A stretch of DNA of 64,000 nucleotides, taken from assembly GCA_910585435.1 (NCBI GenBank), contig CAJUEJ010000001.1, positions 142,905 to 206,904 on the forward strand, in the 5' to 3' direction. Position 1 is the stretch's first letter. Each line of letters starts with the position of its first letter. The translations under genes were made by a program, and so were the position numbers. A model generated the notes under the pieces. That model was not told where the DNA came from and ran no database searches. It saw only the letters and a list, made by a program, of their open reading frames with translations. This stretch comes from an uncultured Hungatella sp. Lineage in GTDB: Bacteria; Bacillota; Clostridia; Lachnospirales; Lachnospiraceae. Of the stretch, positions 1-8,627 are shown one piece after another.

Positions 1-743
1 ATGAGGATAATAGGCAGCAAAATCGGGGAGAAGCTGTGGAGTGCGCCTGGCAGCTTGCCGTATTTGGCCTGCAGTTCCTCGTAGGTATATTCGGAATTGG
101 CAGGGATATCGATCTTGCTGGAAACCTTTAACGCATAGAGAATGGCTACGATCACAGCCGGGATGGAGACCACAAGGCCGATTAAAATAGTCAGGCCCAG
201 ATCCGCCTCCAGGGTTCCTGCCATTGCAATAGGGCCGGGAGTAGGCGGAACCAGGCAGTGGGTGGCATACAGGCCGCCGGACAGGGCAGTAGCCATCACC
301 GCCAGGGAGATGTTGGACTGAGATGCCAGCGCACGGCTGATAGGGGATAAAACTACAAAGCCGGAATCACAGAATACAGGGATACCGGTAACATACCCCA
401 TGGCGCCCATTGCCACAACACTGTTTTTCTTGCCTACCAGCTTAAGGATGGTGTTGGCCATGGTTAAGGCAGCGCCGGTTTTCTCCAGAATGGTACCGAT
501 GATGGTGCCGCACAGGATGACAATACCGATGCTTGTCATGATGCTTCCGAAGCCGCTTTTTACCGTATCAATGGTGACTGCAGGAGTTAAACCGGAATCG
601 GGGTAGAGAATGCCCCAAACCAGACCTACCAGCATGGCGATCACCGTCATCACGATAAAGGGGTGAAGCTTCAGCTTGGAAATGGCGACGACCATCAAAA
701 CCACGGACAGGATGATCAGCGCGAAGAGTAAAAATGTTTGCAT
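1..743 (-). CDS. GntP-family gluconate/organic acid permease (3' end outside window)
   Basis: The first 247 residues of an integral membrane transporter of the GntP (gluconate:H+ symporter) family; the C-terminal half lies beyond the left edge. Translation from the ATG at 741-743 opens with a hydrophobic segment (MQTFLLFALIILSVVLMVV) and contains the family-like stretches GFGSIMTSIGIVILCG, TGIPVFCDSGFV and THCLVPPTPGP. The start is fixed by AAGGAGGTAACGTT directly upstream. It is the last visible gene of a minus-strand run after a CdaR-type regulator (gap 35 bp) and an MBL-fold hydrolase. GntP members import gluconate, glycerate or related hydroxy acids by proton symport; the CdaR neighbour is consistent with a sugar-acid substrate, but the exact substrate is not decided by sequence. 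Confidence 0.9.
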   Translation of the reverse strand, partial: MQTFLLFALIILSVVLMVVAISKLKLHPFIVMTVIAMLVGLVWGILYPDSGLTPAVTIDTVKSGFGSIMTSIGIVILCGTIIGTILEKTGAALTMANTILKLVGKKNSVVAMGAMGYVTGIPVFCDSGFVVLSPISRALASQSNISLAVMATALSGGLYATHCLVPPTPGPIAMAGTLEADLGLTILIGLVVSIPAVIVAILYALKVSSKIDIPANSEYTYEELQAKYGKLPGALHSFSPILLPIIL

Positions 744-778
744 AACGTTACCTCCTTATTGCTTTTTATTACAAAGCT

Positions 779-1900
779 TCAAGTGCTTTGTTTTCGTTTG
801 TGGTACTCCAGAAGGAGCCGGATCAGATATTCCTGCTGGAAGGCCGTACATTTTTTCAGATCCAGCACTTCAAGAAGCCGGCGTATCCGGTATTGAAGGG
901 TATTTTTATGGATAAACAAATCCTTTGCAGCCTGGGATACGCTGCGGCTGCAGTCATAATAGCTCCGTGCCGTGACAAGGATGGAGGTCAGCTCCGGCTC
1001 ATGGAAAACAGCCGTCAGCTTATGGTACAAGCCCTCCATAAAGTCTTCACAGCAGGCAGAGGTGGTATAAAGCATATAGTCACACCGGGTGGACAGCTGC
1101 CCGATATCATTAAACGGCATTTCAGACATCCGATCCAGGGCGGAGGCCTGTTCATACCCCTGATGGATATCCCAGATGCTCAGGCACGGGTCGCTGATGC
1201 TTAAACGGCAGTGCTGAAAAAATATGTTGGAATCCTCCTCCTTCAGCCGCCGCCATGAAGCGCCGCCTTCTTTTCGCAGAAGGATCAGCCGGTCATTTAC
1301 CATGCCCCATACATCCTGCCCTGTCTTAAGCAGCTGGTGTCCGGAGAGGAAATCGATGAGATGGGCCTGCTCCATGCCGTAAGTATCATCCAGAAAGGAG
1401 ATGACTTCCACCGTAAGAGGAAACTCCAGATGAAGCTTCATAGAATCCATCAGCGCCTGGGCCTGGCCGATGGATTCCCTGGTGGGCATCAGAAGAAAGC
1501 CTAACAGCCGGCTTCGCAGCTCGCTTTCCGCCAGCCTGGGCCTGGCGATGGCTTCCAGCTGATAATACTTGGCGGCATATACTTCCAAAAGCTTGGCAAG
1601 ATACTGGATCTCGGAGGGCTCTCCCCGCAGCCCAACCACACCTATGGTAGAGCCTCCTACCCGCAGCGGCATGTTTAAGCCTTCTCTGGCGCCGGGATAC
1701 TGCTTTAGCTGGTCGGAACGGATACTGACCAGTTTGCCGAACCGTGCGGCCTCCAGCGCCCCCTGATGAAACGTTCCGATACGGGATTGTTCGGTGGAAG
1801 CCACGATGATCCCGTCTGTGTTCATGATATTGACGGTGCGGCCTCCTACCAGGGAGGAGGTGACCTCCACCAGTTCCTTGGCTAAATCCTCTAAAAGCAT
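779..1900 (-). CDS. CdaR-family sugar diacid/hydroxy acid responsive transcriptional regulator
   Basis: A 373-residue regulator with the CdaR/PucR layout. An N-terminal diacid-recognition domain (about residues 3-135, including GGRTVNIMNTDGIIVAS and the GVVGLRGEP stretch) is followed by a linker. A C-terminal PucR-type helix-turn-helix lies at about residues 310-365, with the FIHKNTLQYRIRRL recognition region. In characterised members the N-terminal domain senses glycerate or diacids and the HTH activates uptake and catabolic genes. Here it lies between an MBL hydrolase (3-bp gap upstream) and a GntP permease (35 bp downstream), so it most likely controls its own operon in response to the permease substrate. 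Family assignment is firm; the inducer is inferred. Confidence 0.88.
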   Translation of the reverse strand: MLLEDLAKELVEVTSSLVGGRTVNIMNTDGIIVASTEQSRIGTFHQGALEAARFGKLVSIRSDQLKQYPGAREGLNMPLRVGGSTIGVVGLRGEPSEIQYLAKLLEVYAAKYYQLEAIARPRLAESELRSRLLGFLLMPTRESIGQAQALMDSMKLHLEFPLTVEVISFLDDTYGMEQAHLIDFLSGHQLLKTGQDVWGMVNDRLILLRKEGGASWRRLKEEDSNIFFQHCRLSISDPCLSIWDIHQGYEQASALDRMSEMPFNDIGQLSTRCDYMLYTTSACCEDFMEGLYHKLTAVFHEPELTSILVTARSYYDCSRSVSQAAKDLFIHKNTLQYRIRRLLEVLDLKKCTAFQQEYLIRLLLEYHKRKQST

Positions 1901-1903
1901 GGC

Positions 1904-2734
1904 TTAACCAAGAAAAATACAGTCGCCTGCAGCCAGATGGCATCCCAGGATATCCGGCGTCTGGCAGACTGCCTGTTCTGCCGGTTCTCCGGAGCAATGG
2001 CTGAGTCCTAATGTCTTAAGCCCCATCTGTTTTAGTGCGTCTACTGTGGCCTTAATCCGTTCACCGTCTGCCTCCACCAGATGGACGCCACCGAACACTG
2101 CCGATACAGGCTTGGACAGCCGTGTGTGAATATGCTTAATCATATTGAGGATGCCTGGATGGGAACAGCCGGCCAGCACGGCCAGAGAATCTCCGGTATC
2201 CAGGACAAGACAAATCTCATCGCAGAAGTCATCAGGGATAAAACCGTCTTCTGTCTGTCGGACAAACCGTTTGGGAATGGTCTCAAACCCATGGGTTCTG
2301 GGAAATCCGGCAGCTAAAAAAATGCCGGGAAATAGTTCTGTCATATCTGTTATTACCTGATGGCGGATGCCGTGTTCTGCTAGAAAACCAGTATCAAAGC
2401 CGCAGGACAGATCCGTATACCGCACACCATCAAAGGCGAATTTGGGCTGGAAAAAATCAGGGCCGGTGCAGAGTAAGGGGCTGCCGCCTCCAAGTTCGAT
2501 AAGATCCCGGTATCCGGCCCCGTGATCGTAATGGCTGTGGCTTAAGACCACGGCATCCAGATGATGTAACTTGCGTCCCAATTTTCTTGCGTTGTACCAG
2601 AAACCAGGGCCAGATCCGCAGTCGAAAAGAAGGCGGTGTTCCTCCCATTCCAGCAGATACGAAAGCCCGTGTTCTGCGATGAGAGCTTTGTTTTCAGAGT
2701 GGTTGTTATCCATCAGTGCTGTGATGCGTACCAT
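1904..2734 (-). CDS. MBL-fold metallo-hydrolase
   Basis: A 276-residue metallo-beta-lactamase fold protein with the metal-binding signature SHSHYDHG (about residues 65-72), a later HGFETIP histidine, and GCSHPGILNMI supplying another ligand. The pattern resembles the COG1237 subgroup, often annotated after dihydropterin-ribofuranosylaminobenzene phosphate synthase, whose real substrates are mostly unknown. It is a cytoplasmic hydrolase without a signal peptide. It is the first gene of the operon, 3 bp ahead of the CdaR regulator, with a good promoter about 80 bp upstream. The genetic link to a sugar-acid permease suggests hydrolysis of a lactone or phosphorylated/esterified acid, but this is only inference. 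Confidence 0.8.
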   Translation of the reverse strand: MVRITALMDNNHSENKALIAEHGLSYLLEWEEHRLLFDCGSGPGFWYNARKLGRKLHHLDAVVLSHSHYDHGAGYRDLIELGGGSPLLCTGPDFFQPKFAFDGVRYTDLSCGFDTGFLAEHGIRHQVITDMTELFPGIFLAAGFPRTHGFETIPKRFVRQTEDGFIPDDFCDEICLVLDTGDSLAVLAGCSHPGILNMIKHIHTRLSKPVSAVFGGVHLVEADGERIKATVDALKQMGLKTLGLSHCSGEPAEQAVCQTPDILGCHLAAGDCIFLG

Positions 2735-2809
2735 CGGTTATACCCTGCCCTTTCGCTGTTTTTAGTAAATATTGATAATTAAAATGCTGTATTTATCTTT
2801 TGTATAGTC

Positions 2810-2838
2810 ATTATAACGGATACATATTGGGATTTCAA
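2810..2838 (-). promoter_or_regulatory. Sigma-A type promoter for the MBL-cdaR-gntP operon
   Basis: Read on the minus strand: TTGAAA (2833-2838), a 17-bp spacer, then TATAAT (2810-2815). This places a start site near 2803, about 70 bp ahead of the MBL start codon. Confidence 0.65.
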
Positions 2839-2931
2839 GGAAAAGTTATTGGTTTAGGTACCAAAACATGGCTTCTGTTTTAAGAAAGTTTTGTTCTGGA
2901 AACAAAAAGTATACAAAGACAGAGGGGAAAC

Positions 2932-2960
2932 TTGTGCAGTTTATGGGAAAAGTGTATAAT
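2932..2960 (+). promoter_or_regulatory. Sigma-A type promoter for the 3.0-kb gene
   Basis: TTGTGC (2932-2937), a 17-bp spacer and TATAAT (2955-2960). The predicted start site is about 55 bp ahead of the next start codon. Confidence 0.6.
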
Positions 2961-3022
2961 AATAGAGCCAATATATAGCAAGGCATAAGAATGTATATGA
3001 CAGAAAAGAAGAGGAGATGAAT

Positions 3023-3832
3023 ATGATTCGTGGATTCTGGCAGAGCAGGCTGGCTGTGTATGGATCGGTTGCTGCAGCTGTAGTGTTTAGTCTGGCAGTT
3101 TGGATATATGATAAAGGAAAGCCTGTGTATATTCCTGTCATAGCTATTATACTTGTGACAGGGCTGTGCCTGGCGGCGGGACAGATAGCCGCAAAGATCA
3201 TTGCTGACTGTATGAATACCAGATGCTTAAGCCTTCTCCATGTGGAACTGGATCCGGAGGCATTTTTGCGTGTGTATGAAAAAGTACCCGGACTGCTGAA
3301 AAAGGGAAGCAAAGAGTATGTGTTATCTTGCGCTTATCTTGCACAGGGGTATGCTGCCATCGGAGAATATGACCGGGCCATAGATGCGCTGTGCCCGGAT
3401 TATTTCGGAGGAAAAGGGGAGAATCAGGCTTTGAAAGGATTGTATTTTTATAGCCTTGCCTCCTATGCGTTGTCGGGGCAGCGGTTAGAAGAAGCCCAAA
3501 AGGCTATGGAAGGGTTAAGGCAGGTGGCTGAGGACAGCAGAAAGCAGAATCCAAAGCTGTCTCAAAATATGGAGGAAAGCCTTCTTCAGTGTCAAAACCG
3601 TCTGGCCTGTTTTAAGGGGGAGAGCGTGGATCCCCAATGGTTAAAAATACAGCTTAAAAATGTTCCTTTTGCTCTTAAGAGGCTGGAGATTCTGGAAATT
3701 CTTGTAAGGCAGGAGATGGCTGAGGGAAATAAAAAGGAGGCCTTAAGATGGCTGGATGAAATGGAAAAGCAGAGTGGGAAGACCTGCTATAGGAAACGGG
3801 CTGGAAAGTTAAGAGATGATGTCTGCAAGTGA
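3023..3832 (+). CDS. Membrane-anchored TPR-like hypothetical protein
   Basis: A 269-residue protein not recognised by name. Two adjacent hydrophobic segments near the N-terminus (about residues 12-28 and 35-60) should form a membrane hairpin. The remaining ~200 residues are helical, with TPR-like pairs such as SCAYLAQGYAAIGEYDRAIDA and YSLASYALSGQRLEEAQKAM, suggesting a cytoplasmic protein-interaction scaffold. I chose the second ATG because GAGGAG sits 6 bp before it; the ATG at 3017 abuts the Shine-Dalgarno sequence. It has its own promoter and stands alone between two divergent/tandem operons. Function unknown. Confidence 0.75.
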   Translation: MIRGFWQSRLAVYGSVAAAVVFSLAVWIYDKGKPVYIPVIAIILVTGLCLAAGQIAAKIIADCMNTRCLSLLHVELDPEAFLRVYEKVPGLLKKGSKEYVLSCAYLAQGYAAIGEYDRAIDALCPDYFGGKGENQALKGLYFYSLASYALSGQRLEEAQKAMEGLRQVAEDSRKQNPKLSQNMEESLLQCQNRLACFKGESVDPQWLKIQLKNVPFALKRLEILEILVRQEMAEGNKKEALRWLDEMEKQSGKTCYRKRAGKLRDDVCK

Positions 3833-3843
3833 CTTATTGGGGG

Positions 3844-3872
3844 TTACATGTTTGACGTTTCTGTGATATAAT
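3844..3872 (+). promoter_or_regulatory. Sigma-A type promoter for the DUF362-SBP-MCP-CapA run
   Basis: TTACAT (3844-3849), a 17-bp spacer and TATAAT (3867-3872). It leaves a leader of about 150 nt before the lipoprotein start at 4034; I recognised no riboswitch in that leader. Confidence 0.55.
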
Positions 3873-4033
3873 TTTTGTTGTATCAACGAGCTTGACCGCA
3901 TAAAAGAATAACAGTATGAAAGTCAGCCCCTAAGATGCCCTTGGTCCAAGTGTTTTTAACATAAAGACTGAGGGTGTTTTGCATGACAAAACTTTCACAA
4001 CTTATTTGTATCTTGGAAAGAAATGGTGAAAAT

Positions 4034-5629
4034 ATGAAGAAATTTTGGCTTTATTTGGCTGTGCCTGCAGTTTTGTTAAACGGTTGCCAGCGGCAGAGAG
4101 CTGCTTTAAAAGAAGCAGAAAGCTTGGCTGTGGAGAGCGTAGAAAGTGAAAGGTGTGAAGGCGAAGACAGTGAGAGCATTCTGGAGAAAGTGGAAAACGA
4201 AAAAAGGAGGCAGGAGACAGATGAGAGTCCTGAAACCAAGTCTGAAATTACAGACAGTTTCACTGCCGGCAATGAAATTGTCAGCGGTGAAACCAGCCGA
4301 AGTGAAACCGGCAACAGTGAAGCTGGAAAAAAGCAGGTAAAGGAGGCTCCGTTTTTTGGCTCTACGGTTTCTATTGTCCAATCAGAAAAGGCACAGGCAT
4401 CCCAGATTACGGAGGAAGAGATCGAATCCATGGTTCGGGAGGCGGCATGGGATTTGCATACGGTAGTGAAGAACGGGCAGACCGTAGTGCTTAAACCCAA
4501 TCTGGTGCAGATGATCGTGGATTCCACAGGAGAGATTCTGGAGCAGGAGGTAAATGGGATCACGACAGACTGGCGTGTGGCCAAGGCGGTTGTCAAGATG
4601 GTGAGAGAGTTAAATCCTGACGGAAAAGTATATATTATGGAAGGTTCCGCCACAGGCCCTACCAGAAAGGTGATGGAACACTATCATTATACAGAAGAAT
4701 ATATGGAGGGTGTGGACGGATTTATCTGCCTGGAGGAAGACTGCGGAGGCTGGAAGGATTTTGAAGCCCGGGAAGTGGTAAAGGTGGATACGCCGGACGG
4801 GCTTTTGCACAAGTCCTATTATTTTAACAGGATCCTTTACGACGCAGATGTGGTTATCAGCATTCCTGCGCTTAAAACCACTTCCGGGGTGGTGGTGACA
4901 GCAGGAATCAAAAATGTCAGCATCGGAACACCTCCTGGCAATTTATACGGCATAGGGCCGGACATCCCAAGCAAGCAGCGGATGGTCTCTCATAAGATTG
5001 TGGACGGGGAGCTGGATAAATGGATATACGATTATTATAAGGCGAAGCCGGTAAACTATGTGATCGTAGACGGACTTCAGGGCTTTCAAAGCGGGCCGGT
5101 TCCCATGTCCTCCCAGAAAAGAGAGACGGATAAGATGAATATGCGGCTTGTGCTTGCCGGAAAGGATCCGGTGGCTGTGGATACAGTATGCTGTCTGGTT
5201 ATGGGATGGGATCCGGAAAGTGTAGGATATCTGAACTTATTTCGGGAGAAGGACGGCCTGGGAAAATTGACGGATCTTCGTGTCAGAGGAGTCTATGTAG
5301 ATCAGGTGAGGAAACATTTTACCATCTTTAAAGAAAACCTGGGAGGAGTTCCCATTGAGGATGGGGAAGGGCCGGATTTTTCTGCTGAGGTGGAAACAGA
5401 TGGGAATCAGATTACGATTCATTATCAGGCAGAAGAGGGAACCAGTAAGATAGAGGTTTGGGTGGATGGGATGTTTCAATGTTTAAAAGAGGCTGAGGAG
5501 GAAGGGCAGATTCACCTGGTAGTGCCGGATTTTTCAGAGGGGGATCATGAAATCAGGATAGTGGCATTTGATCGGTTTTTGAATAAAACCGTATATGAGA
5601 TTGCAGCAGAAGGATCTTCCAATTCATAA
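4034..5629 (+). CDS. DUF362 domain lipoprotein
   Basis: A 531-residue exported lipoprotein. The start at 4034 gives a short signal peptide with lipobox LLNGC, preceded by a modest GGTGA; an upstream in-frame GTG at 3974 would bury the signal peptide and was rejected. Residues ~20-110 form an acidic, Ser/Glu-rich low-complexity linker. The DUF362 domain follows (KPNLVQ, TTDWRVAKAVVKMV, GSATGPTRKVMEHY, LKTTSGVVVTAGIKN). The C-terminal ~90 residues look like a beta-sandwich (EVETDGNQITIHYQAEEGTS...). DUF362 members are poorly characterised and some carry Fe-S clusters, but no ferredoxin cysteines are visible here. It heads a four-gene run with a sugar-binding lipoprotein, a chemoreceptor and a CapA-like phosphatase. 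Confidence 0.8.
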   Translation: MKKFWLYLAVPAVLLNGCQRQRAALKEAESLAVESVESERCEGEDSESILEKVENEKRRQETDESPETKSEITDSFTAGNEIVSGETSRSETGNSEAGKKQVKEAPFFGSTVSIVQSEKAQASQITEEEIESMVREAAWDLHTVVKNGQTVVLKPNLVQMIVDSTGEILEQEVNGITTDWRVAKAVVKMVRELNPDGKVYIMEGSATGPTRKVMEHYHYTEEYMEGVDGFICLEEDCGGWKDFEAREVVKVDTPDGLLHKSYYFNRILYDADVVISIPALKTTSGVVVTAGIKNVSIGTPPGNLYGIGPDIPSKQRMVSHKIVDGELDKWIYDYYKAKPVNYVIVDGLQGFQSGPVPMSSQKRETDKMNMRLVLAGKDPVAVDTVCCLVMGWDPESVGYLNLFREKDGLGKLTDLRVRGVYVDQVRKHFTIFKENLGGVPIEDGEGPDFSAEVETDGNQITIHYQAEEGTSKIEVWVDGMFQCLKEAEEEGQIHLVVPDFSEGDHEIRIVAFDRFLNKTVYEIAAEGSSNS

Positions 5630-5697
5630 TTGCAAGAATACTTATCTGATGATAAAATAGAGACATAAAATATTTATGACACACGGAGAATGAAGGT

Positions 5698-6987
5698 ATG
5701 AAAAAGAAATATTATCCATGGATTTTAATGGCGGTTTCCCTTGTAACCGCCGTTAGCCTGACTGGCTGTGGAAAGAGCAGGGAGACCGGCAGAAAGGAGG
5801 CACAGGCCGGTCAGCTGTCTGAGGAAAATCAGGGCAAAGAAGGAACGGATATTTTGGAGACAGTGGAGCTGACTGTCTGGGGGGCGGAGGAGGATGAAGA
5901 GCTGTTAAAGCAGATCATCGATGGCTTCAAGGAAACGTATCAGGGGCAGGCGGATTTTTCCATTACGTATAAACCTCAGGGGGAAAGCGGATGCAAGGAT
6001 GTCCTTATAGCGGATTTGGAGGCCGGGGCAGACGTGTTTGCGTTTGCAGATGACCAGCTGAATACTTTGGTGGCAGCCGGGGCGCTGGAACCAGTGGAAG
6101 AGGGGGAAAACCTGAAGACGGCCAATATAAAGGAAGCAGTTGAGGCCGCCTCGGTGGGCGGCACATTGTATGCATACCCGCTGACTGCGGATAACGGATA
6201 TTTTCTATATTATAATAAAGAGTATTTTACCCAGGAAGATATAAAATCTCTGGACCGGATGCTTGAAATTGCGGAGGAAAATGGGAAAGTTATTTCCATG
6301 GACTGGTCCTCGGCATGGTATGTCTATGCCTTTTTTGGCAATACGGGACTTGAGGTAGGCTTAAATGAGGACGGGATTACCAACTACTGTACATGGAACG
6401 GGACAGATGGTGCTATAAAAGGCACAGATGTGGCAAATTCCATGTTAAGGATTGCAGCCAGCCCTGGCTTTGCCAGCCTGAATGACGAGGGCTTCTTAAA
6501 GGGAGTCCAGGATGGTTCTGTCATTGCAGGAGTCAGCGGTGTATGGAATGCCCTGGCTGTGGAGGAGGCATGGGAGGAGGGGTATGGCGCGGCCAGGCTG
6601 CCATCGTATACCTGCGCAGGAGAGCAGGTGCAGATGGCATCATTTTCCGGTTACAAGCTGGTGGGGGTCAACGCATATTCCAAGCATTATGACTGGGCCT
6701 GTAGGATGGCAGAGTGGATCACCAATCAGTCCAACCAGGAGCTGCGTTTCCAGATGAGAGGACAGGGCCCTTCCAATAAAAATGCTGCTGCGTCCAAAGC
6801 AGTACAGCAGTCCCCGGCTATCGTGGCTCTTTTAGAGCAGTCGGAATTTTCAAAGCTCCAGCGGATAGGCGGCAATTTCTGGACCCCTGTGGAGACATTT
6901 TCAAAAAATATGGCTGCAGGTAATCCGGACAATGGAAACCTTCAGGAGCTGCTGGATAAGATGGTAGAAGGCGTTACAGCCCCGTAA
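5698..6987 (+). CDS. Extracellular solute-binding lipoprotein (ABC family 1 type), orphan
   Basis: A 429-residue lipoprotein with signal peptide and lipobox LTGC at about residues 21-24, an acidic linker, then a family 1 (maltose-binding-like) solute-binding fold (VELTVWGAEEDEELLKQIID, ADVFAFADDQLNTLVAAGAL, YAYPLTADNGYFLYYNKEYF). Such proteins deliver oligosaccharides to ABC importers, but no permease or ATPase gene adjoins it. It is instead followed 14 bp later by a methyl-accepting chemotaxis protein. The likely role is either ligand presentation to that receptor or service of a distant permease. Family assignment is firm; the receptor link is inference. Confidence 0.85.
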   Translation: MKKKYYPWILMAVSLVTAVSLTGCGKSRETGRKEAQAGQLSEENQGKEGTDILETVELTVWGAEEDEELLKQIIDGFKETYQGQADFSITYKPQGESGCKDVLIADLEAGADVFAFADDQLNTLVAAGALEPVEEGENLKTANIKEAVEAASVGGTLYAYPLTADNGYFLYYNKEYFTQEDIKSLDRMLEIAEENGKVISMDWSSAWYVYAFFGNTGLEVGLNEDGITNYCTWNGTDGAIKGTDVANSMLRIAASPGFASLNDEGFLKGVQDGSVIAGVSGVWNALAVEEAWEEGYGAARLPSYTCAGEQVQMASFSGYKLVGVNAYSKHYDWACRMAEWITNQSNQELRFQMRGQGPSNKNAAASKAVQQSPAIVALLEQSEFSKLQRIGGNFWTPVETFSKNMAAGNPDNGNLQELLDKMVEGVTAP

Positions 6988-7001
6988 CAAGGAGGATAAA
7001 G

Positions 7002-8588
7002 ATGATGAAGAACATGAGTATTAAAAATCGTTTGATCCTGCCGATCATCCTGCTGGGGATGGTGGCGCTTATCTCTAATCTTCTGGCGGTGATCAATATC
7101 AGCAATGTAAATGGGAATGCGGCAAGGATTACGGACAATTATATGGCCGGGAAGGATAAGCTGGCTCAAATCAGCCAATCGGTGTTAAACATTCACAAGA
7201 TGGCATTGTCACATATCGTTGCAACGGATTATGAGACCATGATAACTGTGGTGGAGCAGATCAAGGAGGAGGAGGCTCTGCTGGATGTTATGCTGGAAGA
7301 GTACGGAACATATGTGACTCAGGAAGATAATGCGGAGTATGAGGGACTTTTGTCAGATTACGATTCCTTTAAACATGCCCTGGTTCATCTGGTATGTTTC
7401 AGCGCCAACCATAATACAGCAGAGGCGTATGCCTGTGCCAATGAGGAGGTGGCTGATTTTGGCAATGCCATAGACCATCGCATTGACAGCCTGAGCGATT
7501 CAATCAGCCATCAGACCTCACAGGCAAGAAGGCGCCTGATGATTGTCTATGTATTTTCTCTTCTGGTAAGCGCTGCTTCAGTGGCTGCCTGTGCGGGTCT
7601 GGTGCTTGCAGCGGTGAAGCTGATAAAAAACTATGTGATAACGCCAATAACCAGTATTCTGGGTACTATACGGGACAGCTCAGTGAGGGTGGAGGATATG
7701 GTAGGAGAAGTGCTTTCGCGGACCAGATCTTCTGAGAGCAGCGCGGCAGGATTGTCAGCTTTGGCAGAAGAGATGTCTGCCACAGTTCAGGAGGTAGCCA
7801 GCAATGCGGCCATTATTAACGGCCATGTAGAAGAAGTGAATCAGGATGTAAATGATATTGTCTCCGAGTGCAGGGCTATCACCGATTATACAGTAGGTAT
7901 GAAGGCCAGGGCAGATGATATGGAGAAAAGCGCTCAAGCTAATATGGAGGAGACCAGCACAAAATCAGCTCTGATGCTGGAGGCTCTTAACCAGGCGATC
8001 GAACAGAGTAAAAGCGTGGATCAGATCGACAGCTTAACAGATGAGATTCTGAGGATTGTCCAAAGAACGCAGCTGATTGCGCTGAATGCCACGGTGGAAG
8101 CCGCCAATGCCGGTGCGGCTGGAAAAGGATTTGCCGTAGTAGCCGGGGAAGTGCGCCAGCTGGCAGATTCCAGCAAAGAAGCTGCCAACCGGATTCAGCA
8201 GGTAAATCAGGTGGTTACCTCAGCCGTGTACAATCTTTCCGATCATGCAAATGAGCTGATCCATTATATGAACCAGTTTGTCCTTGAAGAATTCAGGGAG
8301 TTTGTCCGAACAGGAAGCAGATACAGAGAGGATGCGGATTATGTGAAACAGGCTATGGACGCCTTCCATGAAAGGACGGATCGTCTTTGCAGCTCCATGG
8401 ATGAGATTGTTGCGTCTATGGGAAGTATCAGCAAAGCCATCGAGGACGAAGCATCAGGAATCACAGGGATGGCAGGCAGCACCAGGGACCTGGCGTCCAA
8501 CATGGAGGACATCACAAAACGCATGGGAGTAAATCAGAAGATAGTGGGAGAGCTTAAAAAGGAGACGGCTGTTTTTGATAACCTGTAA
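7002..8588 (+). CDS. Methyl-accepting chemotaxis protein
   Basis: A 528-residue chemoreceptor with the usual topology. TM1 (about residues 12-32) precedes an extracellular four-helix-bundle type sensor (33-180), then TM2 (about 182-210), then a long cytoplasmic coiled coil. The signalling hairpin tip contains QRTQLIALNATVEAANAG followed by GFAVVAGEVRQLAD, the CheA/CheW-contacting region. The HAMP region after TM2 (VITPITSILGTIRD) is short and lacks an obvious DExG motif. AAGGAGGATAAAG lies just before the start. Position directly after an orphan binding lipoprotein suggests indirect ligand sensing. Confidence 0.92.
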   Translation: MMKNMSIKNRLILPIILLGMVALISNLLAVINISNVNGNAARITDNYMAGKDKLAQISQSVLNIHKMALSHIVATDYETMITVVEQIKEEEALLDVMLEEYGTYVTQEDNAEYEGLLSDYDSFKHALVHLVCFSANHNTAEAYACANEEVADFGNAIDHRIDSLSDSISHQTSQARRRLMIVYVFSLLVSAASVAACAGLVLAAVKLIKNYVITPITSILGTIRDSSVRVEDMVGEVLSRTRSSESSAAGLSALAEEMSATVQEVASNAAIINGHVEEVNQDVNDIVSECRAITDYTVGMKARADDMEKSAQANMEETSTKSALMLEALNQAIEQSKSVDQIDSLTDEILRIVQRTQLIALNATVEAANAGAAGKGFAVVAGEVRQLADSSKEAANRIQQVNQVVTSAVYNLSDHANELIHYMNQFVLEEFREFVRTGSRYREDADYVKQAMDAFHERTDRLCSSMDEIVASMGSISKAIEDEASGITGMAGSTRDLASNMEDITKRMGVNQKIVGELKKETAVFDNL

Positions 8589-8627
8589 AAGCAAGAACAG
8601 AATCTGAAACTGGGGGAACTAAAGAGA

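Noticed and set aside
2081..2360. Plus-strand frames inside the MBL and regulator genes.
   Set aside because: Opposite-strand shadows of well-supported minus-strand genes, without ribosome binding sites.
3880..4033. Riboswitch in the ~150-nt leader of the DUF362 gene.
   Set aside because: I compared it by eye with common classes (c-di-GMP, SAM, THF, ZTP, preQ1) and found no matching core.
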